Shown piece after piece: positions 51,374 to 59,473 of a stretch of DNA of 64,000 nucleotides. The DNA is from an uncultured Lachnospiraceae bacterium (GTDB lineage: Bacteria; Bacillota; Clostridia; Lachnospirales; Lachnospiraceae), in contig CAJTSL010000005.1 in the NCBI GenBank assembly GCA_910578845.1, positions 42,188-106,187 on the forward strand, in the 5' to 3' direction. Under the pieces are notes generated by a model. That model did not search any database. It was not told the origin of the DNA and saw only the letters and a list, made by a program, of their open reading frames with translations. Made by a program: the position numbers and the translations under genes. How positions within the stretch are numbered: position 1 is the first letter of the stretch; each line of letters begins with the position of its first letter.

Positions 51374-52132
51374 ATGTTTTCGTTTGAGGATTACAGAGAA
51401 ATTATCAGGATCATACAATCTACGGGCAGACATGCCAATTATGCGGATGCTTTGCATAAGGATAAGTTCATTATCATGCGGCATGATGTGGAATATAGCG
51501 TGGAAAGGGCATATGAGCTTGCCAGAGTAGAACAGAGCATGGATTTTGTTTCGACTTATTTCTTCCAATGGACGAACAATTCATATAATATTCTTTCTAG
51601 AAGAAATCTGAATATGATTAAGGACATGCATGAAAGAGGGCAGCAGATCGGTTTGCATTTCGCGCTAAACGGTATGACGGATATGGAAGAGATCCGCAAG
51701 CGGATCCGGAAAGAAGTGGATATTTTAAGCGAAATGTTTGGGTTTCAAATCAAAGAATTTTCGATTCATAGGCCTTCGAAGGACGTGTTGCGGGAGAATA
51801 TTAAGTTAGATGGCATTCTCAATGCCTATCAGGATGAGTTTTTCACCTTTGCGGAACAGGTTACGGAAGAGACGCCCATTAGCGTAAAATATATGTCGGA
51901 TGCCAATCATATCTGGCGGTATGGCTATCCTGATGAAAATAATATCACTAGTTATGATAAAGTGCAGATTCTGACGCACCCGTTCGCATGGTGCAAAGAG
52001 GGATATAATAATTTCAATAACTATCGTGCGTTAGTACAGGAGAAATATGAAGAGCTCATTGATTCTATTGACCAGGAATGTAAAGATTTCGGAGAGTATA
52101 AAGATTATTTCATCGAGAAGTACCAACGTTAA
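51374..52132 (+). CDS. Polysaccharide deacetylase-like protein
   Basis: A 252-residue NodB-fold protein. FIIMRHDVEYSVERAYELA is the HDVE form of the first metal motif, QQIGLHFALNG gives the second His, and QILTHPFAW the late His. This pattern is found in cytoplasmic deacetylase-like proteins of glycan loci. No signal peptide is visible, so it acts in the cytoplasm on a nucleotide sugar or lipid-linked sugar, if it is catalytic. AAGGAG stands 11 bases before the ATG. It is followed by an AsnB-like gene after 25 bp. Confidence 0.68.
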   Translation: MFSFEDYREIIRIIQSTGRHANYADALHKDKFIIMRHDVEYSVERAYELARVEQSMDFVSTYFFQWTNNSYNILSRRNLNMIKDMHERGQQIGLHFALNGMTDMEEIRKRIRKEVDILSEMFGFQIKEFSIHRPSKDVLRENIKLDGILNAYQDEFFTFAEQVTEETPISVKYMSDANHIWRYGYPDENNITSYDKVQILTHPFAWCKEGYNNFNNYRALVQEKYEELIDSIDQECKDFGEYKDYFIEKYQR

Positions 52133-52157
52133 GATTAGCGGAGGAATGTAAGCGCCT

Positions 52158-54053
52158 ATGTGTGGGATCTGCGGTTATATCAGTAAGAAGAATATTACGT
52201 TAGAACAGCTAAAAATGATGAATGATACGATGTATCACAGGGGGCCGGATGATGGCGGAGAAGAGATTTATGAGATGTCCGGCGGCTACCGGATCGGTTT
52301 TGCGCAGCGCAGGCTCTCTATCCTGGACTTATCGTCTCTGGGGCATCAGCCTATGCATTCAGCGGATAAACGGATATCTGTTGTCTATAATGGAGAAATA
52401 TATAATTTCCCGGAGCTTAGGGAAGAGCTGTCGGCTTATCCGTTTCGTTCTAACTGTGATACGGAAGTGATAATCGCAGCTTACTTAAAGTGGGGCATAG
52501 ACTGTCTGAGCCGATTGCATGGGATGTTCGCCATTGCCCTATATGACAGGGAAAGTGACGAAGTATATCTTATGCGGGATAGGATTGGCAAGAAGCCGCT
52601 CTACTATTGGCAAAAGGAAGATGGCATTGTTTTCGCATCGGAGCTGAAGCCGATTATGGCGTGTCCGGGTTTTGCAGAAGAAATCAGGACAGAGGTATTG
52701 CCGCGCTATTTATTCCAGCAATATATCAATGCGCCGGAGACAATTTTCTGTAACGTCTATAAAGTGGAGCCGGGCGGCGTTCTGCGGTTTCGTGCAGGAG
52801 AAGTGTCTACATGGAAATATTGGGAGCTTAAGGATATATATCACAAACAGGCAGCGAATCCTGTCGGAAGTTATGAAGAAGCAAAGGCGGGATTGAAGGA
52901 AGCTCTGCGCAAGTCTGTCAGGGCAAGAATGATTGCCGATGTGCCGTTAGGGTCTTTCCTAAGCGGCGGTTATGATTCATCGCTCATCTCTGCGATTGCG
53001 CAGGAACATTCCGGGACACCGGTGAAGACGTTCTCTATTGGATTCCATGAAGAGAAATATAATGAAGCGAAATATGCTAAGGCGGTAGCGGATTATCTGG
53101 GAACGGATCATACGGAGCTATATATAGATGAGCAGGACATGTTCCGGCTGGTGGAAAGCATCCCACAGTATTATGATGAGCCTTTTGCGGACAGTTCCCA
53201 GATCCCAACGATGCTTGTCTCGGAACTGGCGAGGAAACATGTCACGGTGGCTTTGTCAGGAGACGGCGGGGATGAGTTTTTCTGTGGGTATAATATTTAT
53301 GAAAATGTGAGACAGGCACAGAAGCTGGATTTGCTTGGAGGGATGGTTCATGCGATATGCCAGGCTCCGGGATGCAAACAGTTGAAGCTAGAAGATAAGC
53401 TGCCGTTCAGGGTACGTGTGATTGCAGGGAACCGTATGAAAGCATGCCAGACACAATTCGGGGCAGGAAACTATATTGTCAAAGCAAACGCGATGGTCAG
53501 GCAACAAGTGCAGGAGATGTTGCCGGTTCATTATCTGGTAGAAGGAGAATATGGGGTAAAAGATTGGCAGATCCGCAGGATGCTGTTAGACATGGACACT
53601 TATCTGCCGGGCGATATTCTGTGCAAGGTTGACAGGGCGTCTATGAAGTATTCCCTCGAGTCAAGATGTCCTATTTTAGATACAGGTGTTATGGAATTTT
53701 CATTCCGGATCCCACATGGTTATAAATATGCCAAAGGGGATAAGAAGCATATTCTGAAAGAGATCGCTTATGATTATATACCTAGAGAGTTGTTGGACAG
53801 GCCGAAGGTCGGCTTTGGCGTACCACTGGATAAGTGGCTGCGTGGCCCTCTTAAAGAGCAGCTATTGGATTACAGTAGTTATGAATATTTACGGAAACAG
53901 GGAATATTTGATGCAAAATACACTTCCGATATGATACAAAGCTATATTCGTACCGGAGATGCGGGACCGGCGACCGGCGCAAATTACTCAAAACTGGCGT
54001 GGTCGTTCTTTATCTTCCAACAATGGCATCAGAGGTATCAAAATGGGGTATAA
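52158..54053 (+). CDS. Glutamine amidotransferase, asparagine synthase-like (AsnB copy 1)
   Basis: A 631-residue class II amidotransferase. Cys2 of MCGICGYI is the glutaminase nucleophile; YHRGPDDGG, VYNGEIYNF and SNCDTEVIIAAY are the N-terminal domain blocks. The synthetase domain has SFLSGGYDSSLISAI (ATP-binding loop, near residue 270), LSGDGGDEFFCGY and CKVDRASMKYSLESRCP. The chain is of normal length. In glycan loci such proteins (for example WbpS) amidate uronic acids; UDP-GalNAcA made by the TviB and TviC enzymes could be the target. Housekeeping asparagine synthesis cannot be excluded. The GT4 gene starts inside its 3' end. Confidence 0.85.
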   Translation: MCGICGYISKKNITLEQLKMMNDTMYHRGPDDGGEEIYEMSGGYRIGFAQRRLSILDLSSLGHQPMHSADKRISVVYNGEIYNFPELREELSAYPFRSNCDTEVIIAAYLKWGIDCLSRLHGMFAIALYDRESDEVYLMRDRIGKKPLYYWQKEDGIVFASELKPIMACPGFAEEIRTEVLPRYLFQQYINAPETIFCNVYKVEPGGVLRFRAGEVSTWKYWELKDIYHKQAANPVGSYEEAKAGLKEALRKSVRARMIADVPLGSFLSGGYDSSLISAIAQEHSGTPVKTFSIGFHEEKYNEAKYAKAVADYLGTDHTELYIDEQDMFRLVESIPQYYDEPFADSSQIPTMLVSELARKHVTVALSGDGGDEFFCGYNIYENVRQAQKLDLLGGMVHAICQAPGCKQLKLEDKLPFRVRVIAGNRMKACQTQFGAGNYIVKANAMVRQQVQEMLPVHYLVEGEYGVKDWQIRRMLLDMDTYLPGDILCKVDRASMKYSLESRCPILDTGVMEFSFRIPHGYKYAKGDKKHILKEIAYDYIPRELLDRPKVGFGVPLDKWLRGPLKEQLLDYSSYEYLRKQGIFDAKYTSDMIQSYIRTGDAGPATGANYSKLAWSFFIFQQWHQRYQNGV

Positions 54054-55260
54054 ATTAAACACGGGATTAACAAAAACATCTGATACTTGCAAAAAAAACG
54101 ACAAAAACAGCCAAATAACGCGCGGAATGCAAAAAAATGCAAGAAAAGTTGCATTTTATATCGGTTCTTTGCATAAGGGCGGAGCCGAGAGGGTCTTTGT
54201 AAATCTTGCAGAATATTTCTTAAATCAGGATTATCAGGTATTGATGGTCACACAATATCAATACCGCAAAGAAGAAGAGTATGAGCTTGCAAAGGGCGTA
54301 CGGAGAGTCATTTCCGATATTGCCATACAGGAGACAACGAATAGCAGAATCGTGAATTTCTTCCGTAGGGTTCGGAAATTACACCGCATCTGGAAAGAAG
54401 AAAAGCCGGATTTGGTTTTGTCCTGTGTGGGCAAGAATAATTTCATGACAATTGTTACGACTATGTTCACCAAGACAAGGCCGGTTGTCTCAGTTGTAGG
54501 AGAAGCGAAAGAGGAATATCCGAACAGGCTTATGAAGATGTTAGCCAATATGTTGTTTCCATTCGCATCGGGTGTTATTTTACAGACGGAACGCTCAAGG
54601 GAGTTTTTCTCCGGGAAGGTTGGAAGAACGGCTGTTATATTACCAAACTCATTAAATCCGTTATTTATCAGGCCGATGTTCACCGGGGAGAGGGAGAAGA
54701 GAATCGTCTCCGTAGGGCGTCTGGATGCAAATAAGAATCATGAGATGATGATCCGGGTGTTTGCCAAACTGGCTAAGAAGTATCCGGCATATACGCTGAC
54801 CATTTATGGGGAAGGCGAATTACGGGAACATTTGCAGGAACTGATCGTAACTCTTGGGGTAGAGGAGAGAGTTTTCCTGCCGGGGGTAATTCTGAACGTT
54901 GCGGAAGCGATTGAGAGAGCTGCGTTGTTTTTGTTAATTTCTTATTCGGAAGGCGTATCGAACGCCCTAATAGAAGCGATGGCATTGGGGTTGCCCGTGA
55001 TCGCAACGGATGTGCCAAGCGGTGGCACGGTAGAACTGATCAGGCATGGGGAGAATGGCTGGATGATCCCTGTCGGAGACAAGGAAGCGTTAGAGGCAGC
55101 GATGGATCAGCTTTTATCTGACGAGGATCTTGCCAGGCGGCTTGGGTGCGAAGCATACAAACTACAGGAGAGATTTGCGCCCGAGAAGGTGAACGAACAG
55201 TGGCGCGCCTATTTTGACCAATGTATGGAGAGAGGCAAGAGAGCGCGGAGCAATCGGTAA
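54043..55260 (+). CDS. GT4 glycosyltransferase with low-complexity N-terminus
   Basis: About 405 residues. The catalytic core begins near residue 29 with KVAFYIGSLHKGGAERVFVNLAEYF and includes IVSVGRLDANKNHEMMIRVFAKL and FLLISYSEGVSNALIEAMALGLPVIATDVPSGGTVELI. The first 28 residues are Lys/Asn/Thr-rich and not part of the fold. The ATG at 54043 has AGAGG upstream and overlaps the AsnB stop; a longer frame to 53959 is not supported, and an ATG at 54127 next to the core is an alternative. A8 (54091-54098) and A7 runs occur in this N-terminal stretch. Confidence 0.8.
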   Translation: MGYKLNTGLTKTSDTCKKNDKNSQITRGMQKNARKVAFYIGSLHKGGAERVFVNLAEYFLNQDYQVLMVTQYQYRKEEEYELAKGVRRVISDIAIQETTNSRIVNFFRRVRKLHRIWKEEKPDLVLSCVGKNNFMTIVTTMFTKTRPVVSVVGEAKEEYPNRLMKMLANMLFPFASGVILQTERSREFFSGKVGRTAVILPNSLNPLFIRPMFTGEREKRIVSVGRLDANKNHEMMIRVFAKLAKKYPAYTLTIYGEGELREHLQELIVTLGVEERVFLPGVILNVAEAIERAALFLLISYSEGVSNALIEAMALGLPVIATDVPSGGTVELIRHGENGWMIPVGDKEALEAAMDQLLSDEDLARRLGCEAYKLQERFAPEKVNEQWRAYFDQCMERGKRARSNR

Positions 55261-55308
55261 TGGGCGCTGTGACACGTTCGATTGCAGAAAGACAGGAGGT
55301 GCTGCACT

Positions 55309-57237
55309 ATGTGTGGGATTGCCGGATTTTGTAATATGACTTATGACTGGCAGAAGAATATCAAGCGGATGAATGACCAAATGTATCATAGAGGGCCTGA
55401 TGCATCCGGTATCTGGGCATCGGATGATAAGAAGGTCGTGCTTGGGCATAGGAGACTGTCTATTGTAGATTTGACGACGGGCGGCGCGCAGCCGATGGAG
55501 TCTCATAACGGTCGTTATGTCATTGCTTATAATGGAGAAATATATAATTATCAGCAGATAAAAGAAAAGTTGTTAACAGAGAAGAGAGTGACTGCTTTTA
55601 AAGGGACGTCTGATACAGAGGTGCTTTTAGAAGCAGTTTCTGTCTATGGATTAGAAGAGACGCTTGCGATGAGCAAGGGGATGTTTGCCATTGCGCTCTA
55701 TGATAAAAAAGATCATGTGTTATCGCTCGCCCGCGACCGGGTAGGAGAGAAGCCATTATATTATGGATTTATCGGGGATGGGACGGGAGGAAGCAAGTCA
55801 TTTGCGTTTGCTTCGGATTTAAATGCCCTGACTTGTCTGGATGGCTTTAAGAACCCGATCCATACTGGCGTTTTAGAGGCTTATTTCCGTTATGGCTATA
55901 TTCCGGCGCCTTATTCATTTTATCAGGATATCTTCAAATTGGAGCCTGGGAAAATATTGAAGATGAAGCCGCCGTTTCAGGAATACGATATAGCATCCTA
56001 TTGGTCGATGCGTGATGTGGCTTATTATGGGCAGACACATCTTTTCGAAGGTTCGCAGGAAGACGCCGCCATAGAATTAGAGCGGCGCATAAAGGATGCA
56101 ATACGCGGGCAAATGTGTGCAGATGTACCGGTAGGCGCCTTTCTCTCCGCAGGGATTGACAGTCCTACGATTGTCGCGCTAATGCAGTCATTGAGTGAGA
56201 ATCGAGTCAGGACATACACGATTGGCATGCGGGAACAGGACTTTAATGAGGCGGAAATTGCCGGACAGATTGCGGCGCATCTGGGAACAGAGCATACAGA
56301 GCTTTATATTACAGAAGATGACGCGAAGAAAGTGATTCCCGAAATGGGGGCTATGTTTGGAGAACCTTTTGCGGATTCTTCCCAGATCCCGACCTATTTA
56401 GTCAGCAAGCTGACGAAGGAGCATGTGACAGTATCCCTAAGCGGAGACGGAGGAGATGAGCTGTTCTGTGGGTATGGCACCTATGCTTCGATTGAACGGA
56501 TTTATCATAAGACCGGGAAGATCCCGGCATTTCTTAGAAAGCCAGCCAGTATGGCGCTTCTGCATAGCCCATTGGGAAAGAAAGGATCGCTTGCCGTGCG
56601 GGCAAGGCTATTGGGCGCATCAGGGGTAGAAGAACTCTATAGATGTTCCGAAATCGGAGAGGGAATTGATTTCTTGTCAAATGAGGTACGACATGAGCTG
56701 ACCACCCGGGAGAAGGAGAATAGAGCATACGGCAGGTGCAGGACGGTCATGGATGACTATCCGGACGCTTTCTTGCCGGAACCATTGCACAATCTGATGC
56801 TGATGGATTTGTTGATGTATCATCCGGATGATATCCTGACGAAAGTTGACAGAACGGCGATGGCAGTATCATTAGAGACAAGAGTGCCGCTACTTGATAA
56901 AGATGTCGTAGAATTTGCCTGGACACTGCCAATAACATACAAAAAACAAGGTGACGTCACTAAAAAAATAATGCGCGATATTTTATATCAGTATGTACCG
57001 CGCGAACTGATGGAACGACCGAAAAAGGGTTTTGCCATTCCGCTGCATAAATGGTTGAAACAGCCGCAGCTTCGTGCGTGGGCGGAAGATATGCTCTATG
57101 GACGGATAATGAGAGAACAGTCGTTACTTAATTCTGAGGTTGTTCTATCCATATGGAAAGATTTCGTAGAGCAGGATATATGGCGGCAACAGATATGGTA
57201 TGTGTTAATGCTTTTGTCGTATCTTGCCCGGTTTTGA
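55309..57237 (+). CDS. Glutamine amidotransferase, asparagine synthase-like (AsnB copy 2)
   Basis: A 642-residue class II amidotransferase. The start must be the ATG at 55309, since it exposes the nucleophile Cys2 of MCGIAGFC and has AGGAGG eight bases before it. YHRGPDASG, AYNGEIYNY and GTSDTEVLLEAV are the glutaminase blocks. In the synthetase domain the ATP loop reads LSAGIDSPTIV instead of the usual SGG-x-DSS, while LSGDGGDELFCGY and TKVDRTAMAVSLETRVPLLD are kept. It is clearly diverged from copy 1, so it probably has another substrate, such as a second uronic acid or an amino acid part of the glycan. Confidence 0.85.
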   Translation: MCGIAGFCNMTYDWQKNIKRMNDQMYHRGPDASGIWASDDKKVVLGHRRLSIVDLTTGGAQPMESHNGRYVIAYNGEIYNYQQIKEKLLTEKRVTAFKGTSDTEVLLEAVSVYGLEETLAMSKGMFAIALYDKKDHVLSLARDRVGEKPLYYGFIGDGTGGSKSFAFASDLNALTCLDGFKNPIHTGVLEAYFRYGYIPAPYSFYQDIFKLEPGKILKMKPPFQEYDIASYWSMRDVAYYGQTHLFEGSQEDAAIELERRIKDAIRGQMCADVPVGAFLSAGIDSPTIVALMQSLSENRVRTYTIGMREQDFNEAEIAGQIAAHLGTEHTELYITEDDAKKVIPEMGAMFGEPFADSSQIPTYLVSKLTKEHVTVSLSGDGGDELFCGYGTYASIERIYHKTGKIPAFLRKPASMALLHSPLGKKGSLAVRARLLGASGVEELYRCSEIGEGIDFLSNEVRHELTTREKENRAYGRCRTVMDDYPDAFLPEPLHNLMLMDLLMYHPDDILTKVDRTAMAVSLETRVPLLDKDVVEFAWTLPITYKKQGDVTKKIMRDILYQYVPRELMERPKKGFAIPLHKWLKQPQLRAWAEDMLYGRIMREQSLLNSEVVLSIWKDFVEQDIWRQQIWYVLMLLSYLARF

Positions 57238-57259
57238 GTTGTAGGATGAGGGGTGGGGC

Positions 57260-57275
57260 GTTTCGCAATCACCTA
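57260..57275 (+). other. 16-base leader motif shared with 45375
   Basis: GTTTCGCAATCACCTA is repeated here, in the leader before the GT2 gene. A TTGTAGGAT sequence brackets it on both sides (57238-57247 and 57280-57288), and CCTA/TAGG can pair just after it. Confidence 0.45.
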
Positions 57276-57299
57276 CCTATTGTAGGATATGAGAAAGGA

Positions 57300-58397
57300 A
57301 TGATTATCCCGATGAAAATTCTTGAAAATTATATCCCGGCGCCGATACCGGAGGAGAGACAGACGGAAATGATTTCGGTCATTGTGGCCATTTATAATAT
57401 AGAAGCGTTTGTAGAGAGAGGCGTCTCTTCTATTGTCGGGCAGTCTTATCGGAACTTGGAGATTATTCTTGTAGATGATGGCTCTACCGATGCGAGCGGC
57501 GAGATTTGTGACCGGCTTTCGAAAACAGATGAGAGGATTGTGGTAGTCCATAAGGAGAACGGTGGCCTTGCCGATGCAAGGAATACAGGAATGGCGCTTG
57601 CCAAAGGAAGCTTGATTGCTTTTGTGGACGGAGATGATTACATTGACGGTGATATGTATGAGAAGATGCTGAGCGCCATGCTGTCGCAGAATGCCGATGC
57701 AGCGGTGTGCAGGTATAGAAGGGTATATAAAGACCATACGGAGGATGCTTCTACAAATAGGGCGGCTGTATTCGAGGGGGAAGAGGCATTGCAGTATTAT
57801 GTGGAAGAACAGGAAGCGTATGATATCCAGAATGCGGCATGGAATAAACTCTACCGGAGAGCGGTTTTGGAGCAGTTAAGCTTTCCGACAGGTAAGTGGT
57901 ACGAGGATATCATGTTTACGACGAAGGCGCTTAGCCGTACGCCTAGATGTGTTTACCTTGACAGTGCTTGTTATAATTATATAATAGACAGAGAAGGCAG
58001 TATCATGAACGTGCAGATTAATGCCCATACGTTTACGGATCATATACCGGCGTATCAGGAGAAAACGGATTTTCTGTTACGGCTTGGCAGACAGGATTTA
58101 GCGGATATTCATGCTTATTTTTTCTATAAGCGGCTTTTGCTTTTCTATAACCAGGTGAAGAAAAGCACGATTCCGGAGAAGAAACAATATTTAGATAAAA
58201 TAATAGATGTTATTAAAAATAACGTTCCTGGTAAGCAGGAGGCTTATGAACGGATTTACCATTGTAGAGTGGCAAACCCTCATGAGAAGACGAAAATGGA
58301 TTTATTCCTGAAATCACCAAGATTATATTGGCTAGTGATGTGTTTGAATGAAACGGTGATTCTTCCTATTAAAATGAAGAGGCATTCTTCAGATTGA
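57300..58397 (+). CDS. GT2 family glycosyltransferase (CpsJ/EpsH-like)
   Basis: About 365 residues. The GT-A domain starts ISVIVAIYNIEAFVERGVSSIVGQSYRNLEIILVDDGSTDASGEICD, with the DxD-type segment in FVDGDDYIDGDMYEKML and the later WNKLYRRAVLEQLSF then WYEDIMFTTKAL. No membrane helix is seen at the C-terminus, so it is a soluble or peripheral enzyme that extends the lipid-linked chain. The frame is open to 57153, but that overlaps the AsnB gene. ATG codons at 57300 and 57312 flank the best purine stretch; neither spacing is ideal. Confidence 0.82.
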   Translation: MIIPMKILENYIPAPIPEERQTEMISVIVAIYNIEAFVERGVSSIVGQSYRNLEIILVDDGSTDASGEICDRLSKTDERIVVVHKENGGLADARNTGMALAKGSLIAFVDGDDYIDGDMYEKMLSAMLSQNADAAVCRYRRVYKDHTEDASTNRAAVFEGEEALQYYVEEQEAYDIQNAAWNKLYRRAVLEQLSFPTGKWYEDIMFTTKALSRTPRCVYLDSACYNYIIDREGSIMNVQINAHTFTDHIPAYQEKTDFLLRLGRQDLADIHAYFFYKRLLLFYNQVKKSTIPEKKQYLDKIIDVIKNNVPGKQEAYERIYHCRVANPHEKTKMDLFLKSPRLYWLVMCLNETVILPIKMKRHSSD

Positions 58398-58436
58398 CTA
58401 AAAGAGGAAACAGATGCTCCGGAATGGAGGTTAATT

Positions 58437-59330
58437 ATGATTATCATTCAGATGGCAGGCGGATTGGGCAATCAGATGTTCCAGTATGCGCTTTATAAAC
58501 AGTTCATCAGTATGGGGAAGAGCGTAAGCGTAGATGACGAAGCAGGATTTAGAGAGGATGCGCAGCGTAATCCGGCGCTTGCCGCGTTTGGCATCGTCTA
58601 TGAAAGAGCTGCGAGTGACGAGATTATACGGATCACGGATTCTTCTATGGCATTTATGGCGAGGGTCAGGAGAAAACTTTTTGGACGGAATAACCATTCT
58701 TACTTTGAAGAGGATAAAATATTCCAGCCACAGATTTTTGGCTGGGATGATGTCTATCTGGAAGGTTACTGGCAATCCGAGAAATATTTTGCAGATGTGG
58801 CAGAGTCGTTAAAGACTGAATATGGCTTAGATAGCGTCCTGCATAATAAAAACCAGGGGTATGGATTATCCCAACAAGCTATGATGTACCTGGAACAGAT
58901 AGAGCGGACGGAGTCTGTCAGTATCCATGTACGTGGGGGAGATTACCGCCTGCCCCAGAACCAGGCTCTGTTTGGGGATATTTGTACGAAAGAGTACTAT
59001 AGGCAGGCGTTGGAAATCATTTTGGCGAAACATCCAGATAGCACATGTTATCTTTTTACAAACGATAGAATGTGGACTGATAAATGGCTTGGCGAGTACA
59101 CGGGGAATATGGTTCTGGTTGACTGGCTGGGGGCGCGGGATTATGAAGTGCTTACCCTGATGAGCAGGTGCAAACATAATATACTGGCGAACAGCAGCTT
59201 TAGCTGGTGGGCATCTTATCTGAATGACTATGAGGACAAGATGGTAATCGCACCGGAGAAGTGGCTGAACGGATGGGACTGCAGGGATATTTACAGGGAT
59301 GATATGATGACTGTCGGAGCATGCAGGTAG
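58437..59330 (+). CDS. GT11 alpha-1,2-fucosyltransferase-like
   Basis: A 297-residue GT11 enzyme. It begins MIIIQMAGGLGNQMFQYALYKQF, which is the family N-terminal block, and has VYLEGYWQSEKYF, SIHVRGGDY in place of HxRRGDY, and ILANSSFSWWASYLN. Family members transfer L-fucose from GDP-fucose in alpha-1,2 linkage. GDP-fucose synthesis genes are not in this window. The second Arg of the common HxRRGD motif is Gly, as in some other bacterial members. GGAGG is six bases before the ATG. Confidence 0.86.
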   Translation: MIIIQMAGGLGNQMFQYALYKQFISMGKSVSVDDEAGFREDAQRNPALAAFGIVYERAASDEIIRITDSSMAFMARVRRKLFGRNNHSYFEEDKIFQPQIFGWDDVYLEGYWQSEKYFADVAESLKTEYGLDSVLHNKNQGYGLSQQAMMYLEQIERTESVSIHVRGGDYRLPQNQALFGDICTKEYYRQALEIILAKHPDSTCYLFTNDRMWTDKWLGEYTGNMVLVDWLGARDYEVLTLMSRCKHNILANSSFSWWASYLNDYEDKMVIAPEKWLNGWDCRDIYRDDMMTVGACR

Positions 59331-59358
59331 AGATCAGAGGATGGCGCCTATGGGATAT

Positions 59359-59451
59359 GTATACGAAATAGTGCGTCTGAACAAGGCATACGAGAAGTGC
59401 ATATGAAAAAGCGTATACGAAAAGTGCATATGATCGAGGCGTATGAAGAGG
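59359..59451. repeat. Decayed tandem repeat of about 26 bp in a spacer
   Basis: Three and a half units with core G-ATACGA-A-GTGC-T-TGA lie in the 143-bp gap between the GT11 and ABC genes. Unit lengths are 27, 25 and 28, so it is degenerate. No function is visible. Confidence 0.55.
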
Positions 59452-59473
59452 GCTTGCAGGCTGGGAGAAAGGT

